DNA of 64,000 nt, taken from the NCBI GenBank assembly GCA_019745555.1, contig JAIESX010000001.1:248001-312000 (forward strand), read 5' to 3'. The position numbers and the translations under genes were made by a program. Position 1 is the stretch's first letter. The number at the start of each line of letters is the position of its first letter. The stretch comes from Burkholderiaceae bacterium (GTDB lineage: Bacteria; Pseudomonadota; Gammaproteobacteria; Burkholderiales; Burkholderiaceae_C). Under the pieces are notes generated by a model. It did no database searches. It was given only the letters and a program-made list of their open reading frames with translations, and was not told the origin of the DNA. Of the stretch, positions 50,741 through 59,878 are shown one piece after another.

Positions 50741-52132
50741 ATGAAAAAACTACTCATCTCCTTTGCTCTGGGGCTGGGCCTGCTGGCCGGCTCTGTGACG
50801 ACATGGGCGCAGGCTCCGGCCGCCGAAGCACCGGCGGCCGCGGCCCCCGCTGCCGAGGCGCCGGCTGCTGCTGCTCCCGCTGAAGCGGCCCCCGCGGCAC
50901 CCGTGCCCAAGGTCGACTCCGGCGACACCGCCTGGATGCTGACCTCCACCATGCTGGTCATCCTGATGACCATTCCGGGCCTGGCCCTGTTCTACGGTGG
51001 CCTGGGTCGCTCCAAGAACATGCTGTCCGTGCTGATGCAGGTCTTCGTGATCTTCTCGCTGGTCTCCATCCTGTGGGCACTCTATGGCTACAGCCTGGCG
51101 TTCGCGGGTGAGGGCAAGTTCTTCGGTTCGCTGGACAAGATCTTCCTCAAGGGCGTGACGCAGGAGACCTTCGGGGCCCTGATCACCATCCCCGAGTACG
51201 TCTTCATCGCGTTCCAGGGCACCTTCGCGGCCATCACCGTGGCGCTGATCGTCGGCTCCTTCGCCGAGCGCATCAAGTTCGCCGCCGTGCTGCTGTTCTC
51301 GGTGCTGTGGTTCACCTTCAGCTACGTGCCCATGGCCCACATCGTCTGGGGCGGCGGTCTGCTGGCGGCTGACGGCGCGCTGGACTTCGCGGGTGGTACT
51401 GTGGTGCACATCAACGCCGGTATCGCCGGTCTGGTGGGCGCCTACCTGGTGGGCAAGCGCATCGGCTACGGCAAGGAAGCCATGGCGCCGCACAGCCTGA
51501 CGCTGACCATGGTGGGTGCCTCCTTCCTGTGGGTGGGCTGGTTCGGCTTCAACGCCGGCTCCGCCGGTGCTGCCAACGCCGGTGCCGGTCTGGCCTTCGT
51601 GAACACTGTGCTGGCGACTGCCGCCGCTACCCTGTCGTGGATCACCGGTGAGGCACTGCACAAGGGCAAGGCCTCGATGCTGGGTGCCGCCTCCGGTGCC
51701 GTCGGCGGCCTGGTCGCCGTGACCCCCGCCGCCGGCTTCGTCGGCCCGATGGGCTCCATCGTCATCGGCCTGATCGCCGGCCTGGTCTGCTTGTGGGGCG
51801 TGTCCGGTCTCAAGAAGATGCTGGGTGCCGACGACGCGTTCGACGTGTTCGGCGTGCACGGCGTCGGCGGTATCGTCGGCGCCATCCTGACCGGTGTGTT
51901 TGCCGCGCAGAGTCTGGGCGGCACCGGCGGCCTGACCCCCGACACCTTCGCCATGGGCGCCCAGGTCTGGATCCAGATCAAGAGCGTGATCTTCACCATC
52001 GTCTGGTCCGGCGTGGTGTCCTTCATCGCCTACAAGCTGGTCGACCTGACCATCGGTCTGCGCGTCAGCGAAGAAGACGAGCGCCAGGGCCTGGACATTT
52101 CCTCCCACGGCGAAACGGCCTACAACCGTTGA
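50741..52132 (+). CDS. amtB: Ammonium transporter AmtB
   Basis: This 463-residue channel has a signal peptide, then an unusual 30-residue Ala/Pro/Glu repeat (APAAEAPAAAAP twice), then eleven helices: GLALFYGGLGRSKN, and the two pore histidines in VVHINAGIAGLVG and DVFGVHGVGGIVG. Product: import of NH4+/NH3. The C-terminal tail RVSEEDERQGLDISSHGETAY is the AmtB signature needed for GlnK contact. It is the third gene of a nitrogen-regulated operon. Two strong hairpin terminators follow. Confidence 0.97.
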   Translation: MKKLLISFALGLGLLAGSVTTWAQAPAAEAPAAAAPAAEAPAAAAPAEAAPAAPVPKVDSGDTAWMLTSTMLVILMTIPGLALFYGGLGRSKNMLSVLMQVFVIFSLVSILWALYGYSLAFAGEGKFFGSLDKIFLKGVTQETFGALITIPEYVFIAFQGTFAAITVALIVGSFAERIKFAAVLLFSVLWFTFSYVPMAHIVWGGGLLAADGALDFAGGTVVHINAGIAGLVGAYLVGKRIGYGKEAMAPHSLTLTMVGASFLWVGWFGFNAGSAGAANAGAGLAFVNTVLATAAATLSWITGEALHKGKASMLGAASGAVGGLVAVTPAAGFVGPMGSIVIGLIAGLVCLWGVSGLKKMLGADDAFDVFGVHGVGGIVGAILTGVFAAQSLGGTGGLTPDTFAMGAQVWIQIKSVIFTIVWSGVVSFIAYKLVDLTIGLRVSEEDERQGLDISSHGETAYNR

Positions 52133-52204
52133 TTGGGCAATGGCCGGCAGCTTGCCCTAGCAGGCAGCTGCCGGTCGTCGCAAGCGAGAGTCTCCTCTGG
52201 TTCA

Positions 52205-52240
52205 GGCCCGCAAGAGCTTCGGCTCGAGCGGGCCTTTTTT
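52205..52240 (+). terminator. Rho-independent terminator of amtB
   Basis: GGCCCGC and GCGGGCC form a 7-bp stem, with a second inner stem GAGC/GCTC, followed by six T residues, 72 bp after the amtB stop. Confidence 0.93.
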
Positions 52241-52248
52241 CCAGACAG

Positions 52249-52284
52249 GCCGGGCCAGGGCAAAACAGCCCTGACCCGGCTTTT
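52249..52284 (+). terminator. Second hairpin terminator before glcE
   Basis: GCCGGG-CC-AGGGC pairs with GCCCT-GA-CCCGGC around an AAAACA loop and is followed by TTTT. It sits nine bases after the first terminator, giving a tandem barrier between amtB and glcE. Confidence 0.75.
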
Positions 52285-52320
52285 GCCTTCAGGACCCGCG
52301 GCAACCGTTAACATCACGGC

Positions 52321-53394
52321 ATGCAGACACTGCAAGACCTCACCGAACGCGTGCGTGCCGCCGCGTCCACCGGCACCGCGCTGCGCATCTGCGGCGGTGG
52401 CAGCAAGGATTTCTACGGCCAGAGCCTGCAGGGCGAACGGCTCGACACCCGCGGCCTCAGCGGCATCGTCAGCTACGAGCCCAGCGAACTCGTGGTCACC
52501 GTGCGGGCCGGCACGGCGCTGGCCGAGCTGGAAGCGGTGCTGGCCGATCGGGGCCAGTACCTGCCTTTCGAGCCACCGCATTTCGCGCAGGACGGCGCGC
52601 GTGCAACGGTCGGGGGCATGGTGGCCGCCGGTCTGAACGGCCCCGCGCGCGCCAGCGTGGGCGCCGTGCGTGACTACGTGCTGGGCGCGCAGCTGCTCAA
52701 CGGCAAGGCCGAGCTGCTGACCTTCGGCGGCCAGGTCATGAAGAACGTGGCGGGTTACGACGTCTCGCGCCTGCTGGCCGGTTCGCTGGGCACCCTGGGC
52801 CTGATCACCGAGGTCTCGCTCAAGGTGTTGCCGCGCGCCGTGGCCGAGGCCACGCTGGTCTTCGAACTCAACGAGGCCCGCGCCCTGCAGCAGCTCAACG
52901 CCTGGGGTGCCCTGCCCCTGCCGGTCAATGCCAGCTGCTGGCACGAGGGTGCGCTCATGGTGCGCCTGCGCGGTGCCCAGGCCGCCATCGCCGCGGCGAA
53001 GAAGACCATGGGCGGGCAGGCGCTGGACGATGCCCCCGCGCACAAGCTCTGGGACGCCTTGCGCGAGCAGACGGCGCCCTTCTTCCAGCTCGGCGAGGGC
53101 GAGGCCCTGATGCGCCTGAGCGTGCCCGATACCGCGCCGCCGCTGAACCTCGGCCCCACGCTGATCGAGTGGGGCGGCGCCCAGCGCTGGCTCAAGCTGC
53201 CGCTGAGCGCAGCCAGCCAGCCCTCGCTGCCCGAAGGCCTGCCGGGCCATGCCACGCTGTTCCGTGGCGGCGACAAGAGCGCCGGCGTGTTCACGCCGCT
53301 GCCGGCGCCGCTGGACCGCATCACGCGCGAACTGAAGAAGCAGTTCGACCCGGCCGGCATCTTCAACCGCGGCCGTCTCTACCCTGACTTCTGA
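52321..53394 (+). CDS. glcE: Glycolate oxidase subunit GlcE
   Basis: This 357-residue FAD-binding subunit matches GlcE: LRICGGGSKDFYG, ARATVGGMVAAGLNGPARASVGAVRDYVLGAQLLNG and AGYDVSRLLAGSLGTLGLITEVSLKVLP, with FDPAGIFNRGRLYPDF at the end. With GlcF and the flavoprotein GlcD it oxidises glycolate to glyoxylate. glcD is not adjacent. TAACAT ends six bases before the ATG and no Shine-Dalgarno is seen. glcF follows after 18 bp. Confidence 0.94.
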   Translation: MQTLQDLTERVRAAASTGTALRICGGGSKDFYGQSLQGERLDTRGLSGIVSYEPSELVVTVRAGTALAELEAVLADRGQYLPFEPPHFAQDGARATVGGMVAAGLNGPARASVGAVRDYVLGAQLLNGKAELLTFGGQVMKNVAGYDVSRLLAGSLGTLGLITEVSLKVLPRAVAEATLVFELNEARALQQLNAWGALPLPVNASCWHEGALMVRLRGAQAAIAAAKKTMGGQALDDAPAHKLWDALREQTAPFFQLGEGEALMRLSVPDTAPPLNLGPTLIEWGGAQRWLKLPLSAASQPSLPEGLPGHATLFRGGDKSAGVFTPLPAPLDRITRELKKQFDPAGIFNRGRLYPDF

Positions 53395-53412
53395 GCTTCA
53401 GAGCCGACGTTC

Positions 53413-54639
53413 ATGCAAACCACTCTCGCGCCCGAGTTCAAGCACACCGCCGACGGCCAGGCCGCCGAGGCCATCCTGCGCAAGTGCGTGCACTGCGGCT
53501 TCTGCACCGCCACCTGCCCCACCTACCAGCTGCTCGGTGACGAGCTCGATGGTCCGCGCGGCCGCATCTACCTGATCAAGCAGGTGCTCGAAGGCGAGGT
53601 GCCTACACGCAAGACACAAGCGCACCTGGACCGCTGCCTGACCTGTCGCAACTGCGAGAGCACCTGCCCGAGCGGCGTGCAGTACGGTGCCCTGGTCGAC
53701 ATCGGCCGCAAGATCGTCGAAGACAAGGTTCAGCGCCCGAGCGGCGAGCGTTTCGTGCGCTGGGCCTTGAAAGAAGGGCTGACGTCCCCGCTGTTCGGCC
53801 CGGCCATGAAGATGGGCCAGCTTGTGCGTGGCCTGCTGCCGGCCACGCTCAAGGCCAAGGTGCCCGCGCCACAGGACGCCGGTGCCTGGCCTACGCGCAC
53901 CCATGTCCGCAAGGTGCTGATACTGGCGGGCTGTGTCCAGCCGGCCATGCTGCCCAACATCAACAGCGCCACGGCGCGCGTGCTCGACGCCGCGGGCATC
54001 CAGACCGTGGTCGCCGCCAAAGCCGGCTGCTGCGGCGCCGTCAAGTTCCACCTCAACGACCAGGCGGGCGGCAAGGCGCAGATGCGCGCCAACATCGACG
54101 CCTGGTGGCCGCATGTCGAGGCCGGCGTGGAAGCCATCGTCATGAACGCGTCCGGTTGTGGCGTGACCGTCAAGGACTACGGCCATCTGCTGCACGACGA
54201 CCCGGCCTATGCGGCCAAGGCGCAGCGCATCAGTGAACTCACCCGCGATCTGAGCGAGCTGCTGCCCGAACTCGTGCCCGCCTTGCGCGACAAGGTGCAG
54301 GCCCGGGCCGGGCAGATCGCCTTCCATCCACCCTGCACCCTGCAGCATGGCCAGAAGCTGCGCGGCGGCGTGGAGCAGCACATGGCCGCGCTCGGCTTCC
54401 AGATCAAGACCTGCCGCGTCGAGCCGCATTTGTGTTGCGGTTCGGCCGGTACCTATTCCGTGCTCAACCCCAAGCTGGCCTACGAGTTGCGCGACCGCAA
54501 GCTCGCGAACCTGGGCGAGATGCAGCCGGCGCGGATCGCCTCGGCCAACATCGGCTGCATCACGCACCTGCAGAGTGGCACCGACACGCCGGTGCGGCAT
54601 TGGGTCGAGCTGCTCGACGAAGCGCTGGCCACTACTTGA
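53413..54639 (+). CDS. glcF: Glycolate oxidase iron-sulfur subunit GlcF
   Basis: This 408-residue subunit has two ferredoxin-type clusters (CVHCGFCTATCPTY and CLTCRNCESTCPSG) and two CCG domains (KAGCCGAVKFH and LCCGSAGTYSVLNP) that bind a further Fe-S centre or pass electrons. It works with GlcE and GlcD. It overlaps the convergent LivJ-type gene by eight bases at its 3' end. Confidence 0.95.
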   Translation: MQTTLAPEFKHTADGQAAEAILRKCVHCGFCTATCPTYQLLGDELDGPRGRIYLIKQVLEGEVPTRKTQAHLDRCLTCRNCESTCPSGVQYGALVDIGRKIVEDKVQRPSGERFVRWALKEGLTSPLFGPAMKMGQLVRGLLPATLKAKVPAPQDAGAWPTRTHVRKVLILAGCVQPAMLPNINSATARVLDAAGIQTVVAAKAGCCGAVKFHLNDQAGGKAQMRANIDAWWPHVEAGVEAIVMNASGCGVTVKDYGHLLHDDPAYAAKAQRISELTRDLSELLPELVPALRDKVQARAGQIAFHPPCTLQHGQKLRGGVEQHMAALGFQIKTCRVEPHLCCGSAGTYSVLNPKLAYELRDRKLANLGEMQPARIASANIGCITHLQSGTDTPVRHWVELLDEALATT

Positions 54640-55759
54640 GCAGCTTGCCCGAGCTGCCGATCACGGTCACTTCGACATAGCGTGAGCCCACGCGGTTGTC
54701 CGGCGCGTAGCGCACGGAGGTGCCGCCCAGGTCGAAGTTGTTCATCCCTTCCATCGCCTTGATGACCTGGGCACGGGTCGGGTTCGGCCCGGCGCGACGC
54801 AGGCCTTCGACCAGCACCTTGGCTCCGAGGAAGAGCTCGAAGCTGGTGTAGTTGATCTGTTCCCCGGGCGCGTACTTCTGCAGCAGGCTCTGGTATTCGC
54901 GCACGACCGGTATCTTGGGCAGGTAGGGGTAGGGCGCCACCTGGCTGATACCCAGGCCGTGGGCGTTCTCGAGACCGGCGAGCTTGACGATCTCGGCCGG
55001 GTCCACCACCGAGATATTGAAGAGTTGTGCGCCGCCACCGGCTTCACGGTAGCGCTTGATGAAGGCCGCTGTCGGCTTGTTAACCGAGATCATGATCACC
55101 GCGTGCGCGTCCGAGGCCAGGATCTTCTTCACCGCTTCGTCCACCTTGTCGGTGTTGCGCTCGTAGGGTGCGGCTACCGAGAGCTTGAGCTGGCGCTTGC
55201 TCAGCGCCCTCTCCACGCCCTCGAGCCCCGCCTTACCGAAGCCGTCGTCCTGGTACATGACGGCCACCCGGTTCATGCCCAGGGTCACGAGCTGCTGCAC
55301 CATGTGCTCGGTCTCGTCGCCATAACCGGCACGCACGTGAAAGATCCAGGGGTTGAAAGGTGTGCGCAGGGGCTCGCCGCCGGTGTAGGGGGAGACCAGC
55401 GCCGCACCGCCTTCCCGCAGGACGTTGTCGCTGAGCAGCTTGCCGATATTGGCCGTGCCGGCAAAGCCGTAGAGCGCCAGCACTTCGGGCTTGGACAGTG
55501 CCTCGCGCGTCAGGCGGACGGTCTCGTCCACCTTGTAGCCGTCGTCGGCAACCAGCACCTTGATCTTCTTGCCGTGGATGCCGCCGGTGTCATTGATTTG
55601 TTTGAAGTAGATCTCACCACCCAGCACCATCTGCTTGCCGGTGCTGGCCAGCACACCGGACAGCGGTGCGACCTGGCTGATGACCAGCTCGCTGGCGCAG
55701 GCGACAGTTTGCAGCAGGGCCAGGGCGGCCGTGCAGAGGAAGCGCGTAGCGTGAACCAT
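54632..55759 (-). CDS. Branched-chain amino-acid type (LivJ-like) solute-binding protein
   Basis: This 375-residue type I periplasmic-binding protein has a signal peptide (FLCTAALALLQTVACA) and the peripla_BP_6 features LVISQVAPLSGVLASTGKQMVLGGEIYFKQIN and MNRVAVMYQDDGFGKAGLEGV. No liv permease or ATPase genes are nearby, so it is an orphan receptor. GGAG precedes the ATG at 55759. A CGTAG-TT-CTACG inverted repeat at 55846-55857 lies about 90 bp upstream in the otherwise gene-free 180-bp gap to the eamA stop and may be a regulator site. Confidence 0.88.
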   Translation of the reverse strand: MVHATRFLCTAALALLQTVACASELVISQVAPLSGVLASTGKQMVLGGEIYFKQINDTGGIHGKKIKVLVADDGYKVDETVRLTREALSKPEVLALYGFAGTANIGKLLSDNVLREGGAALVSPYTGGEPLRTPFNPWIFHVRAGYGDETEHMVQQLVTLGMNRVAVMYQDDGFGKAGLEGVERALSKRQLKLSVAAPYERNTDKVDEAVKKILASDAHAVIMISVNKPTAAFIKRYREAGGGAQLFNISVVDPAEIVKLAGLENAHGLGISQVAPYPYLPKIPVVREYQSLLQKYAPGEQINYTSFELFLGAKVLVEGLRRAGPNPTRAQVIKAMEGMNNFDLGGTSVRYAPDNRVGSRYVEVTVIGSSGKLLK

Positions 55760-55939
55760 GTGTGTCTCCAACGTATGTATCGTTATGCATAGAGACAAAA
55801 ACTATAGGGACGGCATCGTGTGTCAGCTGTACGGACATTCCATGGCGTAGTTCTACGTAATGGCGGTCCCGCCAGAAATCTGGTGCTTCGTGCAGATCGC
55901 AGGCGAGAGGAGGACGCCGCTGCGCGGCGGCTTCGCGTG

Positions 55940-56827
55940 TCAGTGGCTGCCTTGCGAGTCGGGCCAGGAAGCCCAGAGCGCCGCCAGCAGGATCAGTGCG
56001 CCACCGATCAGCGTGCGGGCCTGCAGTTCGGCGGCACCCATGAGCACTGACGAGACGCTGGCGAACACCACCTCGGTCAGCATGATGAGTGCCGTGGTGG
56101 CCGCCGGCAGGCGGGCCGCACCGTATTGCAGGCCGAGGTTGGCGACCAGCATGGCCGCGCTCGTGACCAGCATCAGCAGCAACCAGCCGGTGGCGGGCGC
56201 CGGGGGTGCGTAAGCCAGGCCGACTGACTGGCCCATCAGTGCCGCCGCGACCGCGAGCAGCGCGCCGCCGGCAAACATGGCGACCATGCGCGCCTCATCC
56301 GCCGTGTCCCGCAGACGCCGCAGCAGCACATTGGTCAGCGCGAAGGCCAGTCCGCCCATCAGCGCCAGCCAGTCGGGCAGGCTGGCGGGCAGCGGCCAGG
56401 GCGATTCAGGCGTCTTGAGCACGATGGCCACACCGGCCAGGGCCAGCAGCAGGCGCGCCAGGGCGCTCAGCGTGGGGCGCTCGCCCAGCAGCATCCAGGC
56501 CAGCAGCACCGACCAGACCGGCATCAGGTAGAACAGCAGCACCACGCGCACCACATCACCCACGGTCACGGCCCAGTTGAAGCCCACATTGGTCAGGCCG
56601 GCCGCCGCGAGCAGCAGCCACAGCAGCGGGTACCGCAGGAAGTGCCGCCACACACCGGGCCGCCAGGCCAGCAGGGCTGCGCAGGCCAGCGCATAGATGC
56701 CGAAGGTGGCCCACAGCGGATGCAGGCCGGCGGTCTCAAGCAGACGGAAGGGATACCAGGAGACGCCCCAGACGAAGGCATTGATCACCAGGGCCCAGGC
56801 GGCCAGTGGTGCGACCGCAGCGCTCAC
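55940..56827 (-). CDS. EamA/DMT family transporter
   Basis: This 295-residue inner-membrane protein has ten helices in two EamA repeats (NAFVWGVSWYPFRLLETAG early; GGLAFALTNVLLRRLRDT opening repeat two; LTEVVFASVSSVLMGAAEL late). Substrate unknown. It starts with a GTG whose last two bases overlap the TGA stop of the upstream dedA gene (GTGA), so its translation is coupled to dedA. Confidence 0.87.
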   Translation of the reverse strand: MSAAVAPLAAWALVINAFVWGVSWYPFRLLETAGLHPLWATFGIYALACAALLAWRPGVWRHFLRYPLLWLLLAAAGLTNVGFNWAVTVGDVVRVVLLFYLMPVWSVLLAWMLLGERPTLSALARLLLALAGVAIVLKTPESPWPLPASLPDWLALMGGLAFALTNVLLRRLRDTADEARMVAMFAGGALLAVAAALMGQSVGLAYAPPAPATGWLLLMLVTSAAMLVANLGLQYGAARLPAATTALIMLTEVVFASVSSVLMGAAELQARTLIGGALILLAALWASWPDSQGSH

Positions 56828-57441
56828 TGGCTGTGGCGGCTGGCGCGGCGGCGCTTCCACCAGTAGGCCCCGAGCCAGATGGCCAGGATGCCCAGCAGCG
56901 CGAAGATGCCATGCTGGAACTGGCGCAGCACCTCGAACATCCAGTCCCAGTTCTGGGCACCGAAGTAGCCCAGGTAGACCCAGATGGGTACGCTGATGAT
57001 GGCGGCAAAGCCGTCCATGAAGAACCACGTGGCGAAGCTCACGCGGTGGCTCATGCCGGCGGAGAAGAAGACAGGTGTGCGCAGGCCGGGCAGGAAGCGG
57101 GCCACGAACATCACCCACTTGCCGTACTTGTGAAAGGCGTCCTGCGCCTTGGCGAAACGCTCGGGCGTGAGAATGCGCCGAAAACCAGGCAGGCGCTGGA
57201 TGCGCTGGCCGTAGACCCGGCCCAGGATGAACATCAGGCCGTCGCCGATCAGCACGCCGGCCATGCCCACCGCGAACATGGTGTGCACGTTTGCATGGCC
57301 CAGGCCGGCGATCACGCCGCCGGTCACCAGGGTCACGTCCTCGGGAATCGGCACGCCGAAGCCGCAGATCAGCAACATCACGAACACGGCCAGATAGCCG
57401 TACTCGGTGAAGATGGGCATGAGAAACTCGAAGACTTCCAT
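56824..57441 (-). CDS. DedA family membrane protein
   Basis: This 205-residue protein has the DedA/VTT pattern: ICGFGVPIPEDVTLVTGGVIAG, GDGLMFILGRVYG, ARFLPGLRTPVFFSAGMS with the conserved R-F-x-P-G, and about five helices. DedA proteins are probable lipid (undecaprenyl phosphate) flippases important for envelope stability. The ATG at 57441 matches the family; longer frames extend into the alr promoter region. It overlaps the following eamA gene by four bases. Confidence 0.9.
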   Translation of the reverse strand: MEVFEFLMPIFTEYGYLAVFVMLLICGFGVPIPEDVTLVTGGVIAGLGHANVHTMFAVGMAGVLIGDGLMFILGRVYGQRIQRLPGFRRILTPERFAKAQDAFHKYGKWVMFVARFLPGLRTPVFFSAGMSHRVSFATWFFMDGFAAIISVPIWVYLGYFGAQNWDWMFEVLRQFQHGIFALLGILAIWLGAYWWKRRRASRHSQ

Positions 57442-57545
57442 GTGGGGCGGATACGAAGGCGGCCCGGATTCCGGGCCGCGCGCCAGTGTAAAGCATTTGT
57501 TTTCCAGCCCCGGCGTGGGCATATTTTGCTGGCAAACTTGCGGCT

Positions 57546-58664
57546 ATGCCCCGTCCGATCCAGGCCCTGATCCATGTCGATGCCCTGCGCCACAACCTGG
57601 CGCGCGCGCGTCAGTCCAGCCCCGATGCGCGGATCTGGGCCGTGGTCAAGGCCAATGCCTACGGGCACGGCATCGAGCGCGCCTACGAGGGCCTGCGCGG
57701 CGCCGACGGATTTGCGCTGCTGGACCTGGCCGAGGCCGAGCGCCTGCGTGCGCTCGACTGGCGCGGCCCCATCCTGCTGCTCGAAGGCGTGTTCGAGCAG
57801 CGCGACCTCGAGCTGTGCTCGCGCCTGGGCCTGTGGCACGTGGTGCACTGCGAGGAGCAGATCGACATGCTGGCCATGCACAAGACGCATGTGCCGCACC
57901 GAATCTTCCTCAAGATGAACAGCGGCATGAACCGCCTGGGCTTGCGACCCGCGCAGTACCGCTCGGCCTGGACACGGCTCAACGCCCTGCCCCAGGTGGA
58001 CGAAATCTCGCTCATGACCCACTTCAGCGATGCCGACGGTCCGCGCGGCGTGGCGGCGCAGCTGGCCGCCTTCGAAGCGGCGACGCAGGATCTTCCGGGC
58101 GAGCGGTCCTTGAGCAACAGCGCCGCCATCCTGCGCCACATGGGGCCGCAGGTGGCCGCGCGCGTGCGCTCGGACTGGGTCCGGCCCGGCATCCTGCTCT
58201 ACGGCGCCTCGCCTGACTATCCGGAACACGACGCCGCCCACTGGGGCCTGCAACCCACCATGAGCCTGCGTTCGCGCGTCATCGGCGTGCAGCAGCTGCA
58301 GGCCGGCGAGAGCGTGGGCTATGGCTCGATCTACACCGCGCCTGCGCCGCAGCGCATCGGCATCGTGGCCTGTGGCTATGCCGACGGCTATCTGCGAGCC
58401 AGTGCCGGCGGCCCCGAGCGCGGCACGCCCGTGCTGGTCGACGGCGTACGCACGCGCACCGTGGGCCGCGTCAGCATGGACCTGATTACCGTGGACCTCA
58501 CGCCCGTGCCGCAGGCCGGCATGGGCTCGGAGGTCACACTCTGGGGTCGGGCCTTGAATGGTGCCCTGCTGCCCATCGACGAGGTGGCCCAGGCCGGCGG
58601 CAGCGTGGGCTATGAGCTGATGTGTGCGTTGAGTGCCCGCGTGCCGGTAGAGGTGGCGGCATGA
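57546..58664 (+). CDS. alr: Alanine racemase
   Basis: This 372-residue PLP enzyme makes D-alanine for peptidoglycan. Lys35 ([10 protein letters not shown]) is the PLP lysine, and VGYGSIYTA carries the catalytic tyrosine. MNSGMNRLG and [10 protein letters not shown] are other signatures. Its stop codon overlaps the start codon of a degenerate HD-domain gene (ATGA), so the two are translationally coupled. Confidence 0.97.
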   Translation: MPRPIQALIHVDALRHNLARARQSSPDARIWAVVKANAYGHGIERAYEGLRGADGFALLDLAEAERLRALDWRGPILLLEGVFEQRDLELCSRLGLWHVVHCEEQIDMLAMHKTHVPHRIFLKMNSGMNRLGLRPAQYRSAWTRLNALPQVDEISLMTHFSDADGPRGVAAQLAAFEAATQDLPGERSLSNSAAILRHMGPQVAARVRSDWVRPGILLYGASPDYPEHDAAHWGLQPTMSLRSRVIGVQQLQAGESVGYGSIYTAPAPQRIGIVACGYADGYLRASAGGPERGTPVLVDGVRTRTVGRVSMDLITVDLTPVPQAGMGSEVTLWGRALNGALLPIDEVAQAGGSVGYELMCALSARVPVEVAA

Positions 58665-59872
58665 AGTACGTGCCCATCCCAATCGCCATGCTGCCCGTGG
58701 GCAAACCGCTGCCGGTCAATGTCTGGAACCCCGAGGGTGTGCTGCTGCTGCGCAAGGGCCAGCCCATCGTCTCCGAGCAGCACCGCGACAAGCTCTACGC
58801 CCACAACGCCTCCACCACCGAGAGCGAGGCCCAGGCCTGGCAGCGCTCCTATGAGCGCATGGTCCACACCTTGCTGATGGAGGGTGTGGAGGTGGAGACC
58901 ATCGCGCGCATGCCCATGCCCAGCGCGATCCGCGAACGCGACTACCACACCGGCGAGCAGCTCAACGGCGGCTGGCTGGACCTGCAGGAGGTGCTGCGCG
59001 GCATCCTCTACCAGGGCGGTCTGGCGCTCAATCCGCTCCCCCGCCTGGCCGCGCTGGAGAACAAGGTGCGCGCCCTGCTCAAGGACGACCCGGACGACAG
59101 CCTTTTCTGCCTCTTCCAGGCGCTGGCCGACAGCAGCCTGGGCTATTGCGCCACGCATGCCCTGCTCTGCGCCTGCATCTGCGAGCTCGCGGCGCAGAAA
59201 CTGGGGCTCAATGACCAGCAGCGCCAGTCCATCATGAGCGCGGCGCTGACCATGAACATCGGCATGGCGCGCGAGCAGGACGTACTGGCACGCCAGAACC
59301 ATGCGCCCACGCCCGAGCAGCGCCAGCTCATCAAGGAGCACCCGGAGCTCAGCCTCAAGATCCTGGTCTGGCTGGGCATCGAGGATGTGGAGGAGCTGGA
59401 CCTGGTGCGCTGGCACCACCAGCCCGACAGCCCCGAGGGCCTGCGGCACAACCTGACGGCGCGCCGCCTCTTGAGCATGACCGACATCTTCGTCGCCAAG
59501 ATGGCGGCCCGGCGCACGCGGGAGGCGCTTTCGCCACTGGAGTCGGCCAAGTCCATCTACCTGCAGACCGAGAAGGACGTCACCGCCTCGGTCGGTGCGG
59601 CGCTCACCGCAGCCATCGGTTTCTATCCCCCGGGCACCTATGTGCGCATGGCCAGCGGCGAGACCGCGGTGGCCGTGCAGCGCGGCCTGCGTGCCAACAC
59701 CCCCTGGGTCATCCCCATCATCGACCGCAACGGCATGCCCAGCTTCAACTACCACTGCCTGGACACGGGTGACACGGCGCACGCCATCGCCGCGCCCATC
59801 CTGTTTCGTGGCGGCAAGGTGGCAATCAATCTCGAGCGCGTGCGGCGCGCCCGCGAGAAGCTCCGCCGCTGA
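58661..59872 (+). CDS. Degenerate HD-GYP-like signalling protein
   Basis: This 403-residue protein has a mainly beta N-terminal region (about 1-60) and a central helical domain resembling HD-GYP phosphohydrolases: [20 protein letters not shown], then AALTMNIGM where the canonical sequence is [18 protein letters not shown], and [12 protein letters not shown] where HHExxDGxGYP is expected. M198 and N199 replace the catalytic H-D, so c-di-GMP hydrolysis is unlikely; a binding or scaffold role is possible. A C-terminal beta region ([25 protein letters not shown]) follows. Translationally coupled to alr. Confidence 0.8.
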   Translation: MKYVPIPIAMLPVGKPLPVNVWNPEGVLLLRKGQPIVSEQHRDKLYAHNASTTESEAQAWQRSYERMVHTLLMEGVEVETIARMPMPSAIRERDYHTGEQLNGGWLDLQEVLRGILYQGGLALNPLPRLAALENKVRALLKDDPDDSLFCLFQALADSSLGYCATHALLCACICELAAQKLGLNDQQRQSIMSAALTMNIGMAREQDVLARQNHAPTPEQRQLIKEHPELSLKILVWLGIEDVEELDLVRWHHQPDSPEGLRHNLTARRLLSMTDIFVAKMAARRTREALSPLESAKSIYLQTEKDVTASVGAALTAAIGFYPPGTYVRMASGETAVAVQRGLRANTPWVIPIIDRNGMPSFNYHCLDTGDTAHAIAAPILFRGGKVAINLERVRRAREKLRR

Positions 59873-59878
59873 GGCAAC

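Noticed and set aside
55846-55857. CGTAG-TT-CTACG inverted repeat upstream of the LivJ-type gene
   Set aside because: Short, and I could not tie it to a known regulator or find a second copy, so it is only mentioned with the gene.
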